Source: an uncultured Eubacteriales bacterium
GTDB taxonomy: Bacteria > Bacillota > Clostridia > Oscillospirales > CAG-272
NCBI GenBank assembly: GCA_900542425.1
Contig: UQNQ01000004.1
Coordinates: 1-64,000, forward strand
Reading direction: 5' to 3'
Length of the DNA: 64,000 bases
Shown one piece after another: positions 49,384-58,197 of this stretch. The notes under the pieces were generated by a model. That model worked only from the letters and a program-made list of their open reading frames with translations. It was not told the origin of the DNA and ran no database searches. A program made the translations under genes and the position numbers. Every line of letters starts with the position of its first letter. The first letter of the stretch is position 1.

Positions 49384-49619
49384 AAGTTACGGTATGCATC
49401 GGCAGTTCCTGCCATCTCAAAGGTTCACGTCAGGTTGTGGAGGATTTACGCCACTTGATTGAGGAAAATCATTTGGAAGACAAAGTTGAAATTGCAGGAA
49501 CCTTTTGTCTGGGACAATGTCAGAAGGGCGTCTGTGTTACCATTGGAGACACTATTTTTTCCGTGACTCCTGAGACGGCAGAGACGTTTTTCAAGACGGA
49601 AATTTTATCAAGGATTTGA
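49380..49619 (+). CDS. Thioredoxin-like [2Fe-2S] ferredoxin, first copy
   Basis: A 79-residue protein of the NuoE/HymA C-terminal type. Four Cys in the C-x4-C ... C-x3-C pattern (CIGSSC, CLGQC) suit a [2Fe-2S] cluster. It resembles the second copy at 49683 closely, so the pair comes from tandem duplication. A small electron carrier or redox partner of the adjacent hydrogenase-like protein. Confidence 0.87.
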   Translation: MKVTVCIGSSCHLKGSRQVVEDLRHLIEENHLEDKVEIAGTFCLGQCQKGVCVTIGDTIFSVTPETAETFFKTEILSRI

Positions 49620-49682
49620 ATTGTTTCAAAATAGGATTGAAACCTTTGCAAGGTATTTTGAAGGACGGAAAGGAGTTTTTCC

Positions 49683-49934
49683 ATGATCGTTCAGATTTGT
49701 GTCGGCAGTTCCTGCCATCTGAAGGGTTCGCATGAAATTGTGGAACGGATGAAGCAGGCGGTGTCGGAGCATTCGCTTGAAGATGAAATTACGCTTGCCG
49801 GAAGCTTTTGCATTGGAAAATGCAATCGGGTTGGTGTAACGATTCAGGTGGATGATGAGGTTTATACCGGTGTGACACCGGCAGGTTTTGATGAATTTTT
49901 CCGGAATCATATACTGGGAAAGCTGAAATCGTAA
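49683..49934 (+). CDS. Thioredoxin-like [2Fe-2S] ferredoxin, second copy
   Basis: An 83-residue paralogue of the preceding gene with CVGSSC and CIGKC, so the four Cys ligands are also kept. The last 20 residues are distinct. It lies 13 nt before the PAS-hydrogenase gene. Confidence 0.87.
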   Translation: MIVQICVGSSCHLKGSHEIVERMKQAVSEHSLEDEITLAGSFCIGKCNRVGVTIQVDDEVYTGVTPAGFDEFFRNHILGKLKS

Positions 49935-49947
49935 GGAGGGATGCTTT

Positions 49948-51621
49948 GTGGGCGAATTTCTGAAGCTGAAAAAATCCAACTGTAAAAATTGCTATAAATG
50001 CATTCGTCATTGCCCGGTCAAATCTATTCGGTTTTCCGGTAACCAGGCGAATATTGTCGGAAATGAGTGTATTCTTTGCGGTCAATGCTTTGTAGTATGT
50101 CCGCAGAACGCAAAGCAGATAGCGGACAGCACGGAACTCGTGCGTACCCTTTTGGACAGCGGAGAACCTGTCATCGCGAGCCTTGCTCCTTCTTTTATTG
50201 CCAATTATGAGGGTGTCGGCATTGACAGTATGCGGACGACTTTACAGAAAATCGGGTTTGCCGACGCGGAAGAAACGGCGATTGGCGCTACCATTGTCAA
50301 GCGGGAATACGAACGTATTTTGGCGGAAGGAAGACAAGACATTTTGATTTCTTCCTGCTGCCATTCCGTCAATCTTTTGATTCAAAAATATTTTCCCGCA
50401 GAGCTTCCGTATTTAGCAGATGTCATGAGTCCGATGCAGGCACATTCGGCGGATATCAAACGAAGAAAACCCAACGCAAAAACGGTATTCATCGGTCCGT
50501 GTGTCGCCAAAAAGGATGAAGCAGATTATTATAAAGGTGTTGATGCCGTTCTGACCTTTGAAGAGCTGACGGAATGGTTTACGCGCGAACATGTCACGCT
50601 GGAGCAGAATCAGGACAGCAATCAGGAAAGCCGTGCCAGATTTTTCCCGACGACGGGCGGTATTCTGAAAACAATGGATTGTACGGCGGCGGGATATACC
50701 TATCTTGCGATAGACGGCGTGGAAAATTGTATTTCCGCGCTGCGGGATATTGAAGCCGGCAAGCTTCATAAATGTTTTATTGAGATGTCGGCATGTGTCG
50801 GCAGCTGTATCGGCGGTCCTGTCATGGAAAAATATCACCGTTCTCCGGTACGGAGTTATATTGCGGTTTCCGAATATGCGGGAAAAGAAGATTTTGATGT
50901 GCGCCAGCCTGATTCAGCGGATACAGAAAAGCATTTTGAATACATAGAACGTAAACTGAAAATGCCGACAGAGGAAGAAATTACGGAAATTCTTCGCCAA
51001 ATGGGAAAAACAAAGCCGTCTGATGAATTGAACTGCGGTTCCTGCGGATATGATTCATGCCGTGCGAAAGCGATTGCCATTTATCAGGGGAAGGCGGAAA
51101 TTTCCATGTGTCTTCCGTATCTGAAGGATCGCGCGGAAAACTTCTCGGACAATATTATCAACAATACACCGAACGGCATTGTCGTATTGAATGAGAATCT
51201 TGAGGTTCAGCAAATCAACCGTGCAGCCCTCAGTTTGATGAATATTTCCCGTGCGTCGGATGTGATGGGCGAGCCTGTTGTTCGTATTTTGGATCCGAAA
51301 GCCTTTTTGGAGGCTAAAAATTCAGGACGCAGGATTTCAGAACAGCATGTTTATCTTGCCGAATATGACCGATATGTGGAACAAACCATCATTTTTGATA
51401 AGGACTACCGCATTTTGATCTGTATCATGAGAGATGTAACCGAGGAAGAAAACGAGCGCGAGAAAAAAGAGGAAATGAGCCGTCAAACCATTGAAATTGC
51501 CGATCATGTTGTGGATAAACAAATGCGTATCGTACAGGAGATTGCATCTTTGCTCGGCGAAACGGCGGCGGAAACAAAAATCGCCCTGACGAAGCTGAAG
51601 GAGTCGATTACCAATGAATAA
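49948..51621 (+). CDS. [FeFe]-hydrogenase-like sensor with PAS domain
   Basis: A 557-residue multidomain protein. Residues 10-60 hold two [4Fe-4S] motifs (CKNCYKCIRHC and CILCGQCFVVC). About 75-330 is the hydrogenase large-subunit-like domain: motif L1 is SSCCHS (TSCCP expected), L2 GPCVAKKDE, L3 EMSACVGSCIGG, so the four H-cluster Cys remain but their surroundings differ. Around 370 is a further [4Fe-4S] domain (CGSCGYDSCRA), then a PAS domain near 405-505 and a helical end. This layout fits sensory group C hydrogenases. The GTG start at 49948 follows AAGGAGGG. It overlaps the phosphatase gene by eight bases. Confidence 0.87.
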   Translation: MGEFLKLKKSNCKNCYKCIRHCPVKSIRFSGNQANIVGNECILCGQCFVVCPQNAKQIADSTELVRTLLDSGEPVIASLAPSFIANYEGVGIDSMRTTLQKIGFADAEETAIGATIVKREYERILAEGRQDILISSCCHSVNLLIQKYFPAELPYLADVMSPMQAHSADIKRRKPNAKTVFIGPCVAKKDEADYYKGVDAVLTFEELTEWFTREHVTLEQNQDSNQESRARFFPTTGGILKTMDCTAAGYTYLAIDGVENCISALRDIEAGKLHKCFIEMSACVGSCIGGPVMEKYHRSPVRSYIAVSEYAGKEDFDVRQPDSADTEKHFEYIERKLKMPTEEEITEILRQMGKTKPSDELNCGSCGYDSCRAKAIAIYQGKAEISMCLPYLKDRAENFSDNIINNTPNGIVVLNENLEVQQINRAALSLMNISRASDVMGEPVVRILDPKAFLEAKNSGRRISEQHVYLAEYDRYVEQTIIFDKDYRILICIMRDVTEEENEREKKEEMSRQTIEIADHVVDKQMRIVQEIASLLGETAAETKIALTKLKESITNE

Positions 51622-52786
51622 TCTTTGTGCGGATATCGGATACCGGAGCGTCAATCATTATGGCGAAGAGCTCTGCGGGGATCATATTGATGTGATTGAT
51701 CAAGGCGATGGCTCGACGGTGATTGTTCTGGCGGACGGACTTGGCAGCGGCGTGAAAGCCAGTATTCTGTCGACTTTGACGGCAAAAATTATTTCAACGA
51801 TGATGTCCGAGGGGCTTTCTCTGGAGGATTGCGTGTCCACAATGGCTGCGACTCTTCCGGTGTGCTCCGTACGCGGGGTTGCGTATTCTACCTTTACTAT
51901 CATTCGGTTGGTTGAAAACGAATATGCGGAAATCATTCAGTATGACAATCCCGCCGTCATTCTGCTGCGTGACGGTCACGGGGTGGAAATACCGAAAACG
52001 GAATCTGTGATCGGTGGGAAGATGATATATCGTTCCCGGATCAAACTTCAGGAAAATGATATCTTTATCGCTATGAGCGACGGTTGTATTCATGCGGGCG
52101 TCGGGCTTGCTTTGAATTTCGGATGGGACAGGAAAGATATCGTTTCCTACATGGAGACGTTTTATGATGTTGGCTTTACGGCAAAAACACTTTCTACGAT
52201 TTTGCTGGATGAGTGTAATCGTCTGTATGACGGAAAACCGGGTGACGATGCGACCGTATGTACGGTTCGGATTCGCAAAAGAGAACCGATGAATCTTTTA
52301 TTTGGTCCCCCGTCAAACCGTGACGACTGCGATAAAATGATGTCCTTGTTTTTTTCCAAGGAGGGCAAGCATATTGTCTGCGGCGGAACGACTTCGTCAA
52401 TTGCCGCGCGCTATCTTGGTAAAACCGTTCAGACGGATCTGAATTTCGTCGATCCGGAAATTCCGCCGATTGCTCATATCGATGGTGTGGATCTTGTAAC
52501 GGAAGGCGTAATCACGATTAACAAGGTTCTTGAATATGCCAAGGATTATCTCAAAGACAATGAATCCTATAAGGAATGGAGCTATAAGCAGGATGGAGCC
52601 TCCATGATCTGCCGGCTCTTATTTGAAGAAGCGACGGACATCAACTTTTATGTCGGTCGTGCGATGAATCCGGCGCATCAAAATCCTGATCTTCCGATCA
52701 ATTTCAATATCAAAATGCAGCTTGTAAGTGAGCTTTCGGAATGCTTGAAGAAGATGGGGAAGCGAATCAAAGTCAGTTATTTCTAA
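51614..52786 (+). CDS. SpoIIE-type PP2C serine phosphatase
   Basis: A 390-residue protein with the PP2C SpoIIE domain. Metal-site motifs are LADGLGSG near residue 40, MSDGCIHAG near 157 and GDDATVC near 210. The last 150 residues have no assigned domain. Sited between two hydrogenase genes, it likely turns the sensor's state into dephosphorylation of an unknown target; a partner anti-sigma or kinase is not obvious apart from the first gene of the operon. Confidence 0.85.
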   Translation: MNNLCADIGYRSVNHYGEELCGDHIDVIDQGDGSTVIVLADGLGSGVKASILSTLTAKIISTMMSEGLSLEDCVSTMAATLPVCSVRGVAYSTFTIIRLVENEYAEIIQYDNPAVILLRDGHGVEIPKTESVIGGKMIYRSRIKLQENDIFIAMSDGCIHAGVGLALNFGWDRKDIVSYMETFYDVGFTAKTLSTILLDECNRLYDGKPGDDATVCTVRIRKREPMNLLFGPPSNRDDCDKMMSLFFSKEGKHIVCGGTTSSIAARYLGKTVQTDLNFVDPEIPPIAHIDGVDLVTEGVITINKVLEYAKDYLKDNESYKEWSYKQDGASMICRLLFEEATDINFYVGRAMNPAHQNPDLPINFNIKMQLVSELSECLKKMGKRIKVSYF

Positions 52787-52817
52787 GGTGATATCCAAAG
52801 GAAGGAAGGTATCGGCT

Positions 52818-54248
52818 GTGAGAAAATTCGATACAAAGATACAGCATTTAAAATATAAAGTGCTCCGTGAAGTGGCACGTTTGGCATGGAGAGATGAATT
52901 GCTTGAACATATCACGGATATTCCCAAAACGATTGTTCCCGGGAATGAAGCGACCATGCGCTGCTGCATCTACAAAGAAAGGGCTATTTTGTCCGAGCGT
53001 GTGAAGCTTGCCATGGGAGGAAACCGGTCAAATCCCAATGTGATTGAAGTTATTGATATTGCATGTGATGAGTGTCCGGTCGGTGGATATAAGGTTACAG
53101 ATGCTTGCCGCGGCTGTCTTGCTCATCGATGTGAAGATGTTTGCCGCCGCGGTGCCATTACCTTTGATGCCGCGCATGTTGCACATATTGATAAATCAAA
53201 ATGTGTAGAATGCGGACAATGCGCCAAGGTATGCCCGTACGGAGCAATTATGGATTTCAAGCGCCCGTGCGAGCGTTCCTGCAAGGTAGGGGCGATCTCG
53301 ATGCGCGAGGATATGGCGGCGTCCATCAACAACGACAAATGTATATCCTGCGGTGCATGTGTATATCAATGCCCGTTTGGTGCAATCTCGGACAAATCCT
53401 ATATCCTTGACGTGATTGACATCATCAAAAAGAGCGACAATAACCAGAATTATAAGGTGTATGCTGTTGTGGCGCCTTCGATATCGAGCCAGTTTACTTA
53501 TGCAAAGCTCGGTCAGGTGATCAGCGGCATCAAGGCACTTGGATTCCATACGGTTGTGGAGGCGGCGCTGGGGGCGGATATGGTAGCATACAACGAAGCT
53601 GCCGAGCTTGCTGAGAAAGGCTTTTTGACCAGCTCCTGCTGTCCGGCATTTGTATCGTATGTACAAAAAGCATTTCCGGATCTTGCTCCTTATGTGTCTC
53701 ATAATCTTTCACCCGTCGGTACGATTTCCAAATATATCAAGGATACGACGCCCGGAGCGAAAATTGTCTTTATCGGGCCTTGTACAGCAAAGAAAATGGA
53801 ATTTCAGAAACCGGAGGTAGCTCCTTATATCGATACGGTCATCACCTTTGAGGAACTTCAGGCGCTGTTTGACAGCAGAGATATCGATATTACATCTCTT
53901 GGTGAGGATGTGCTCGACAACGCTTCTTATTTCGGCAGAATTTTTGCTCGCTGCGGCGGTCTTTCCGACGCTGTAGCGGAGGCACTTAAGGAGCAGGGCA
54001 TTGATAATTTTGATTTAAAGGCGGTTTCCTGTGACGGAATTGAGGCATGCCGTATGGCACTTCTGAAAGCTTCCAAACGTGTTTTGGACGGTAATTTTAT
54101 TGAAGGTATGGCTTGTACCGGCGGTTGTATCGGCGGCGCCGGCTGCTTGACACATGGGGAAAAGAACAAAGCAGAAGTTGACAAATACGGGATGGAAGCA
54201 CATGAAAAAACCATCAAGGATGCTATTGGCGTTTTAAACATATCGTAA
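52818..54248 (+). CDS. [FeFe]-hydrogenase catalytic subunit (group B-like, monomeric)
   Basis: A protein of about 476 residues. Cys-rich N-terminal region with CRGCLAHRCEDVC, two ferredoxin motifs (CVECGQCAKVC and CISCGACVYQC), and the H-cluster domain with TSSCCPAF, GPCTAKKMEF and EGMACTGGCIGGAG. All four Cys of the H cluster are present with near-canonical surroundings, unlike the PAS protein upstream. It should make or oxidise H2 with ferredoxin. The GTG at 52818 follows GGAAGG; the earlier GTG at 52788 lacks a site. Maturases HydE/F/G are not in the window. Confidence 0.88.
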   Translation: MRKFDTKIQHLKYKVLREVARLAWRDELLEHITDIPKTIVPGNEATMRCCIYKERAILSERVKLAMGGNRSNPNVIEVIDIACDECPVGGYKVTDACRGCLAHRCEDVCRRGAITFDAAHVAHIDKSKCVECGQCAKVCPYGAIMDFKRPCERSCKVGAISMREDMAASINNDKCISCGACVYQCPFGAISDKSYILDVIDIIKKSDNNQNYKVYAVVAPSISSQFTYAKLGQVISGIKALGFHTVVEAALGADMVAYNEAAELAEKGFLTSSCCPAFVSYVQKAFPDLAPYVSHNLSPVGTISKYIKDTTPGAKIVFIGPCTAKKMEFQKPEVAPYIDTVITFEELQALFDSRDIDITSLGEDVLDNASYFGRIFARCGGLSDAVAEALKEQGIDNFDLKAVSCDGIEACRMALLKASKRVLDGNFIEGMACTGGCIGGAGCLTHGEKNKAEVDKYGMEAHEKTIKDAIGVLNIS

Positions 54249-54318
54249 TAAACGGAAAGACGGCGGACCGTATTGGCATCTGTCAGGCATGTTTTTGAAA
54301 TTTTTTTGGAATAAATAA

Positions 54319-54355
54319 CAAAAAAGGACGCATTTTTTCAATGTGTCCTTTTTGT
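54319..54355. terminator. Terminator after the hydrogenase operon
   Basis: AAAAAGGACGCAT pairs with ATGTGTCCTTTTT (one G-T) around a TTTTTTCA loop, ending in a T-run. Confidence 0.83.
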
Positions 54356-54457
54356 ATAATCTCAGCTTGCTGATAAACAATACAGTGCTTTTTCAGTTCT
54401 TCTGGTAACATTTTTGTCAGAATTAGGGGATGAAAAAGCCGTCGGTAAAACCGATAG

Positions 54458-54844
54458 CTATGATTTCTTTGCGTTATCCTTTTGCATATATACATGTTTT
54501 TTAATGGCTTCAAAGCTTTCCGCACTGATAACATGTTCCATGCGGCAGGCGTCATCAACGGCGACTGCCGGCGTGACACCAAGCGCAATCAGCCAATCAG
54601 AAATTAACGTGTGGCGTTCATACATTCGCTCGGCGATTTCTCTTCCTGTATCCAATAATTTAATAAAACCGCCGGAATCCATTTCAATATAGCCGTTTTC
54701 ACGAAGATTTTTCATTGCGATACTGACACTTGCTTTTGTAAAGTCGAGTTCATTCACAATATCAATGGAACGCACAGAACCGTTTCGTTTTTGCAGAATT
54801 AAAATGGTTTCCAAATAATTTTCAGCGGATTCCATGATTTTCAT
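54458..54844 (-). CDS. DtxR/MntR-family metal-dependent repressor
   Basis: A 128-residue regulator: SAENYLETILIL begins the HTH region, then ASVSIAMKNLRENGYIEMD, and a dimerisation domain with ERHTLISDWLIALG. The C-terminal SH3-like domain is absent, as in MntR. The ATG at 54844 follows AGCAGGTGA. It is divergent from the feo operon, so it is the likely binder of the GGTTAG-N6-CTAACC sites there. Fe(II) sensing is inferred from context. Confidence 0.87.
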   Translation of the reverse strand: MKIMESAENYLETILILQKRNGSVRSIDIVNELDFTKASVSIAMKNLRENGYIEMDSGGFIKLLDTGREIAERMYERHTLISDWLIALGVTPAVAVDDACRMEHVISAESFEAIKKHVYMQKDNAKKS

Positions 54845-54954
54845 TTTTTTCACCTGCTTCCTCGGTTAAGGAAAAAATTGATTTTTATGAATTATATCAT
54901 AATAGCAAAAAATGTTCAATAAACTTTTTGTAAATTAGTCATAGAAAAAAAGTG

Positions 54955-55007
54955 TTGACAATCCGACTGATATGTGATATCATATGAAGTGGTTAGATGA
55001 AACTAAC
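54955..55007 (+). promoter_or_regulatory. Promoter and DtxR-like operator of the feo operon
   Basis: TTGACA (54955-54960), 17-nt spacer, TATCAT (54978-54983). The palindrome GTTAG (54992-54996) - 6 nt - CTAAC (55003-55007) covers the predicted start. Resembles DtxR-type boxes with TTAGGTTAG half-sites. Confidence 0.75.
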
Positions 55008-55049
55008 TCAAAAATAAATATCATTGCTAAAATGGAAAAGGAGATAAGG

Positions 55050-55262
55050 ATGATGCCTTTGGTATTAGCTGGGAACGGGGAAGAAAACATGATAAAAAAA
55101 GTAGGAGGAACTCCAGAAGTAAAAAAGCATTTGGAAGACCTCGGCTTTGTTCCGGGCGGAACGGTCACCGTTGTGACGACCGTAGGCGGCAATTTAATTG
55201 TAAATATAAAGGAATCGCGTGTGGCAATCAGTAAGGAAATGGCTGCAAAAATTATGGTTTGA
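55050..55262 (+). CDS. feoA: FeoA-like protein, first copy
   Basis: A 70-residue SH3-like protein: GGTPEVKKHLEDLGFVPGGTVTVV and NLIVNIKESRVAISKEMAAKIMV. It modulates FeoB in relatives. The ATG at 55050 (or 55053) follows AAAAGGAGA. Shorter than the second copy and more diverged. Confidence 0.87.
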   Translation: MMPLVLAGNGEENMIKKVGGTPEVKKHLEDLGFVPGGTVTVVTTVGGNLIVNIKESRVAISKEMAAKIMV

Positions 55263-55378
55263 GGGCAGACACGCCGTTCTTTTTGATAAGCAGGAAAACA
55301 TGGGTCATGTGGACTCTTGCTATTCAACCGTAAATCAGGCGAAAGCCGTTGAAATAGAAGATAAGGAGGAAAACAGCG

Positions 55379-55600
55379 ATGAAAACCTTGAAGCAGGCAA
55401 AAATCGGCGAAACTGTGAAAGTGTTAAAGCTCCACGGCGAAGGCGCCGTCAAAAGACGAATCATGGACATGGGAATTACCAAAGGTGTTGATGTGTATGT
55501 ACGCAAAGTAGCGCCGCTTGGGGATCCGATTGAGGTGACCGTCAGGGGCTATGAACTGTCGATACGAAAAGCAGACGCTGACATGATTGAAGTCGAGTAA
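55379..55600 (+). CDS. feoA: FeoA-like protein, second copy
   Basis: A 73-residue FeoA: GETVKVLKLHGEGAVKRRIMDMGITKG and APLGDPIEVTVRGYELSIRKADADMI. ATAAGGAGG precedes the ATG. Two feoA in tandem before feoB is common in Firmicutes. Confidence 0.9.
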   Translation: MKTLKQAKIGETVKVLKLHGEGAVKRRIMDMGITKGVDVYVRKVAPLGDPIEVTVRGYELSIRKADADMIEVE

Positions 55601-55638
55601 ATGAATGAAAAATGCAAAGATTTTTATTTATGAACATT

Positions 55639-55656
55639 GGTTAGAAAAAACTAACC
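55639..55656 (+). promoter_or_regulatory. Second DtxR-like operator, before feoB
   Basis: GGTTAG (55639-55644) - 6 nt - CTAACC (55651-55656), same half-sites and spacing as the upstream operator at 54992-55007. It lies 18 nt before the feoB ATG, inside the operon. Confidence 0.7.
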
Positions 55657-55674
55657 TTAAAAAGGAGAACGGCT

Positions 55675-58182
55675 ATGGATACAAAGCAAATTAAGATTGC
55701 TCTTGCGGGCAATCCAAACAGCGGTAAAACAACATTGTTTAATGCGCTGACAGGTTCCAACCAATTTGTAGGGAACTGGCCCGGCGTTACAGTCGAGAAG
55801 AAAGAAGGAAAGCTGAAAAAGCATGACGGTGTTATCATTATGGACCTTCCGGGTATTTACTCGCTGTCTCCGTATACGCTGGAAGAGGTTGTGGCGAGAA
55901 ATTACCTGATTACCGAGCGCCCGGATGCGATTTTGAATATTGTAGACGGTACCAATCTCGAACGCAATTTATATCTTACAACACAGCTTACAGAGCTTGG
56001 AATTCCAGTTGTTGTTGCCATCAATATGATGGATGTGGTAAGGAAAAACGGCGATAAAATTGACATCGCGGAGCTTTCCCGTCAGCTTGGCTGTAAGGTT
56101 GTCGAAATATCCGCTTTAAAGGGAACCGGTATTGCGGAAGCAGCAGAAGAGGCTATTATGGCGGCGAAAAACGGAAAAACCGTTCCTCAGCATAGTTTTT
56201 CCGGTGTGGTCGAACATGCGCTTGCTCATATTGAAGAGGCGGCTGTACATAATATGCCTGAGGAACAGCAGCGGTGGTATGCCATTAAAATTTTTGAACG
56301 CGATGATAAAATTATGCATACGATAAATTTGCCGAGGGAGATTGCAGATCATATCGAGGCGGATATCAAAGCGGCTGAAAAAGAGATGGACGACGATGCG
56401 GAAAGCATTATTACCAATGAGAGATATATTTATATTGCTTCCGTGATAAAGAGCTGCTACAAGAAAAAGAGTAAGTCAAAGCTTTCGACTTCCGATAAAA
56501 TTGACCGTGTGGTTACGAACCGATTTGCTGCGCTTCCGATTTTTGCGGCTATTATGTTTATCGTGTATTTTATTTCCGTTACTACAGTTGGAACTTATGC
56601 AACAGACTGGGCAAACGACGGTGTGTTCGGTGATGGCTGGCATTTGCTTGGTATCGGCGATTCCGCCTCAGCGGATGCCTCTGACGAATATATGAGTGCC
56701 ATGAATGCCGTGAATGCTTTTGTGGATTTAGGGGATACGGAAGCGGATGATTTTGACGCCACTGCAGCGCTCGAAGAATTAAAAGCATTCCGGCCGGACT
56801 CTGAAAATGCTGTCGGTACGGTCACTGTCGAGGATGAAGAAACGCTTGCTGAAACAGATATGACGGTTTATTATTCGTCTATTCCCGAAGCGGAGAAAGA
56901 AAGCGAATCGGTTGTTCCGACAACATATCTGGAAGCGGTCGCTTATTTTGAAGAAAAGGGTTTTGAGGCGCCGGATCCTGCCGACTATGGCATATGGGTG
57001 CCCGGGATTCCGGTTCTGATCGGCAACGGGCTTGATGCGATCGGATGCGCGGATTGGCTGGAGGGACTCATCCTTGACGGCATTGTTGCAGGACTCGGTG
57101 CGGTACTTGGCTTTGTTCCTCAGATTCTTGTTCTGTTTATTCTGCTGGCATTTTTGGAATCATGCGGCTATATGGCGCGTATCGCATTTGTGATGGATCG
57201 TATTTTCCGCAAATTCGGTTTATCCGGCAAATCCTTTATTCCGATTTTGATTGGAACCGGCTGCGGTATCCCCGGAATTATGGCTTCACGCACCATTGAG
57301 AATGAACGGGATCGCCGAATGACGATCATGACGACGACATTTATCCCGTGCGGAGCAAAATTGCCTTTTATCGCAATGATTGCAGGCGCGATATTCGGCG
57401 GGGCTGCTTGGGTGGCGCCGGCTGCTTACTTTATCGGCATGGCAGCCATTATTTGTTCCGGTATTATTCTGAAAAAGACAAAAATGTTTTCCGGCGACCC
57501 TGCGCCGTTTGTCATGGAACTTCCGGCTTATCACTGGCCTACGGCCGGAAATGTATTCCGCAGCATGTGGGAGCGCGGGTGGTCATTTATTAAAAAAGCA
57601 GGAACCATCATTCTGCTTTCCACGGTTGTTATTTGGTTTGCTACGTATTTCGGCGTTGTGGACGGAACATTCCGGATGCTTGCCGAAGATGAAATCGACC
57701 ATAGCATTCTTGCGGTAATCGGAAATGCGATTGCATGGATTTTTATTCCGCTTGGCTTCGGTACCTGGCAGGCAGCAGTGGCTTCCATTACAGGACTTGT
57801 GGCAAAGGAAAATATTGTCGGTACACTTGGAATTCTCTTCGGTGGTACCGGTTCGGTATATGCTAATATTGCGGGTGCATTTACCATGCTCAGCGGCTTT
57901 ACATTTCTTACTTTCAATCTTCTTTGCGCACCGTGCTTTGCGGCGATGGGTGCCATTAAACGGGAGATGAACAATGCCAAATGGACTGCATTCGCTATCG
58001 GATATCAGTGCATATTTGCTTATGTGGTATCTCTTGTGGTTTATCAGCTGGGAATGCTCTTTACGGGTTCAGGCAATGTTATCGGCTCTATTGCTGCTTT
58101 TCTGCTGGTTGCTCTCTTTGTTTATCTTCTTGTTCGTCCTTACAAGGCGAAAGAAACTTTGAATGTCAAAGTGAAAGTCTAA
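55675..58182 (+). CDS. feoB: Ferrous iron transporter FeoB
   Basis: An 835-residue Fe(II) uptake protein. N-terminal G domain: GNPNSGKTTLFN near residue 11, G2 switch, DLPGIYSL (G3), NMMD (G4); helical GDI domain to about 280; then about ten membrane helices with two Gate domains (GTGCGIPGIMASRTIENERDR; PCGAKLPF; and a second). An acidic, non-conserved stretch of about 130 residues lies between the first helix and the second (about 310-440), longer than in the usual FeoB of some 700 residues. AAAAAGGAGA precedes the ATG. Confidence 0.94.
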   Translation: MDTKQIKIALAGNPNSGKTTLFNALTGSNQFVGNWPGVTVEKKEGKLKKHDGVIIMDLPGIYSLSPYTLEEVVARNYLITERPDAILNIVDGTNLERNLYLTTQLTELGIPVVVAINMMDVVRKNGDKIDIAELSRQLGCKVVEISALKGTGIAEAAEEAIMAAKNGKTVPQHSFSGVVEHALAHIEEAAVHNMPEEQQRWYAIKIFERDDKIMHTINLPREIADHIEADIKAAEKEMDDDAESIITNERYIYIASVIKSCYKKKSKSKLSTSDKIDRVVTNRFAALPIFAAIMFIVYFISVTTVGTYATDWANDGVFGDGWHLLGIGDSASADASDEYMSAMNAVNAFVDLGDTEADDFDATAALEELKAFRPDSENAVGTVTVEDEETLAETDMTVYYSSIPEAEKESESVVPTTYLEAVAYFEEKGFEAPDPADYGIWVPGIPVLIGNGLDAIGCADWLEGLILDGIVAGLGAVLGFVPQILVLFILLAFLESCGYMARIAFVMDRIFRKFGLSGKSFIPILIGTGCGIPGIMASRTIENERDRRMTIMTTTFIPCGAKLPFIAMIAGAIFGGAAWVAPAAYFIGMAAIICSGIILKKTKMFSGDPAPFVMELPAYHWPTAGNVFRSMWERGWSFIKKAGTIILLSTVVIWFATYFGVVDGTFRMLAEDEIDHSILAVIGNAIAWIFIPLGFGTWQAAVASITGLVAKENIVGTLGILFGGTGSVYANIAGAFTMLSGFTFLTFNLLCAPCFAAMGAIKREMNNAKWTAFAIGYQCIFAYVVSLVVYQLGMLFTGSGNVIGSIAAFLLVALFVYLLVRPYKAKETLNVKVKV

Positions 58183-58197
58183 TGGAAAGAAGGAAAT

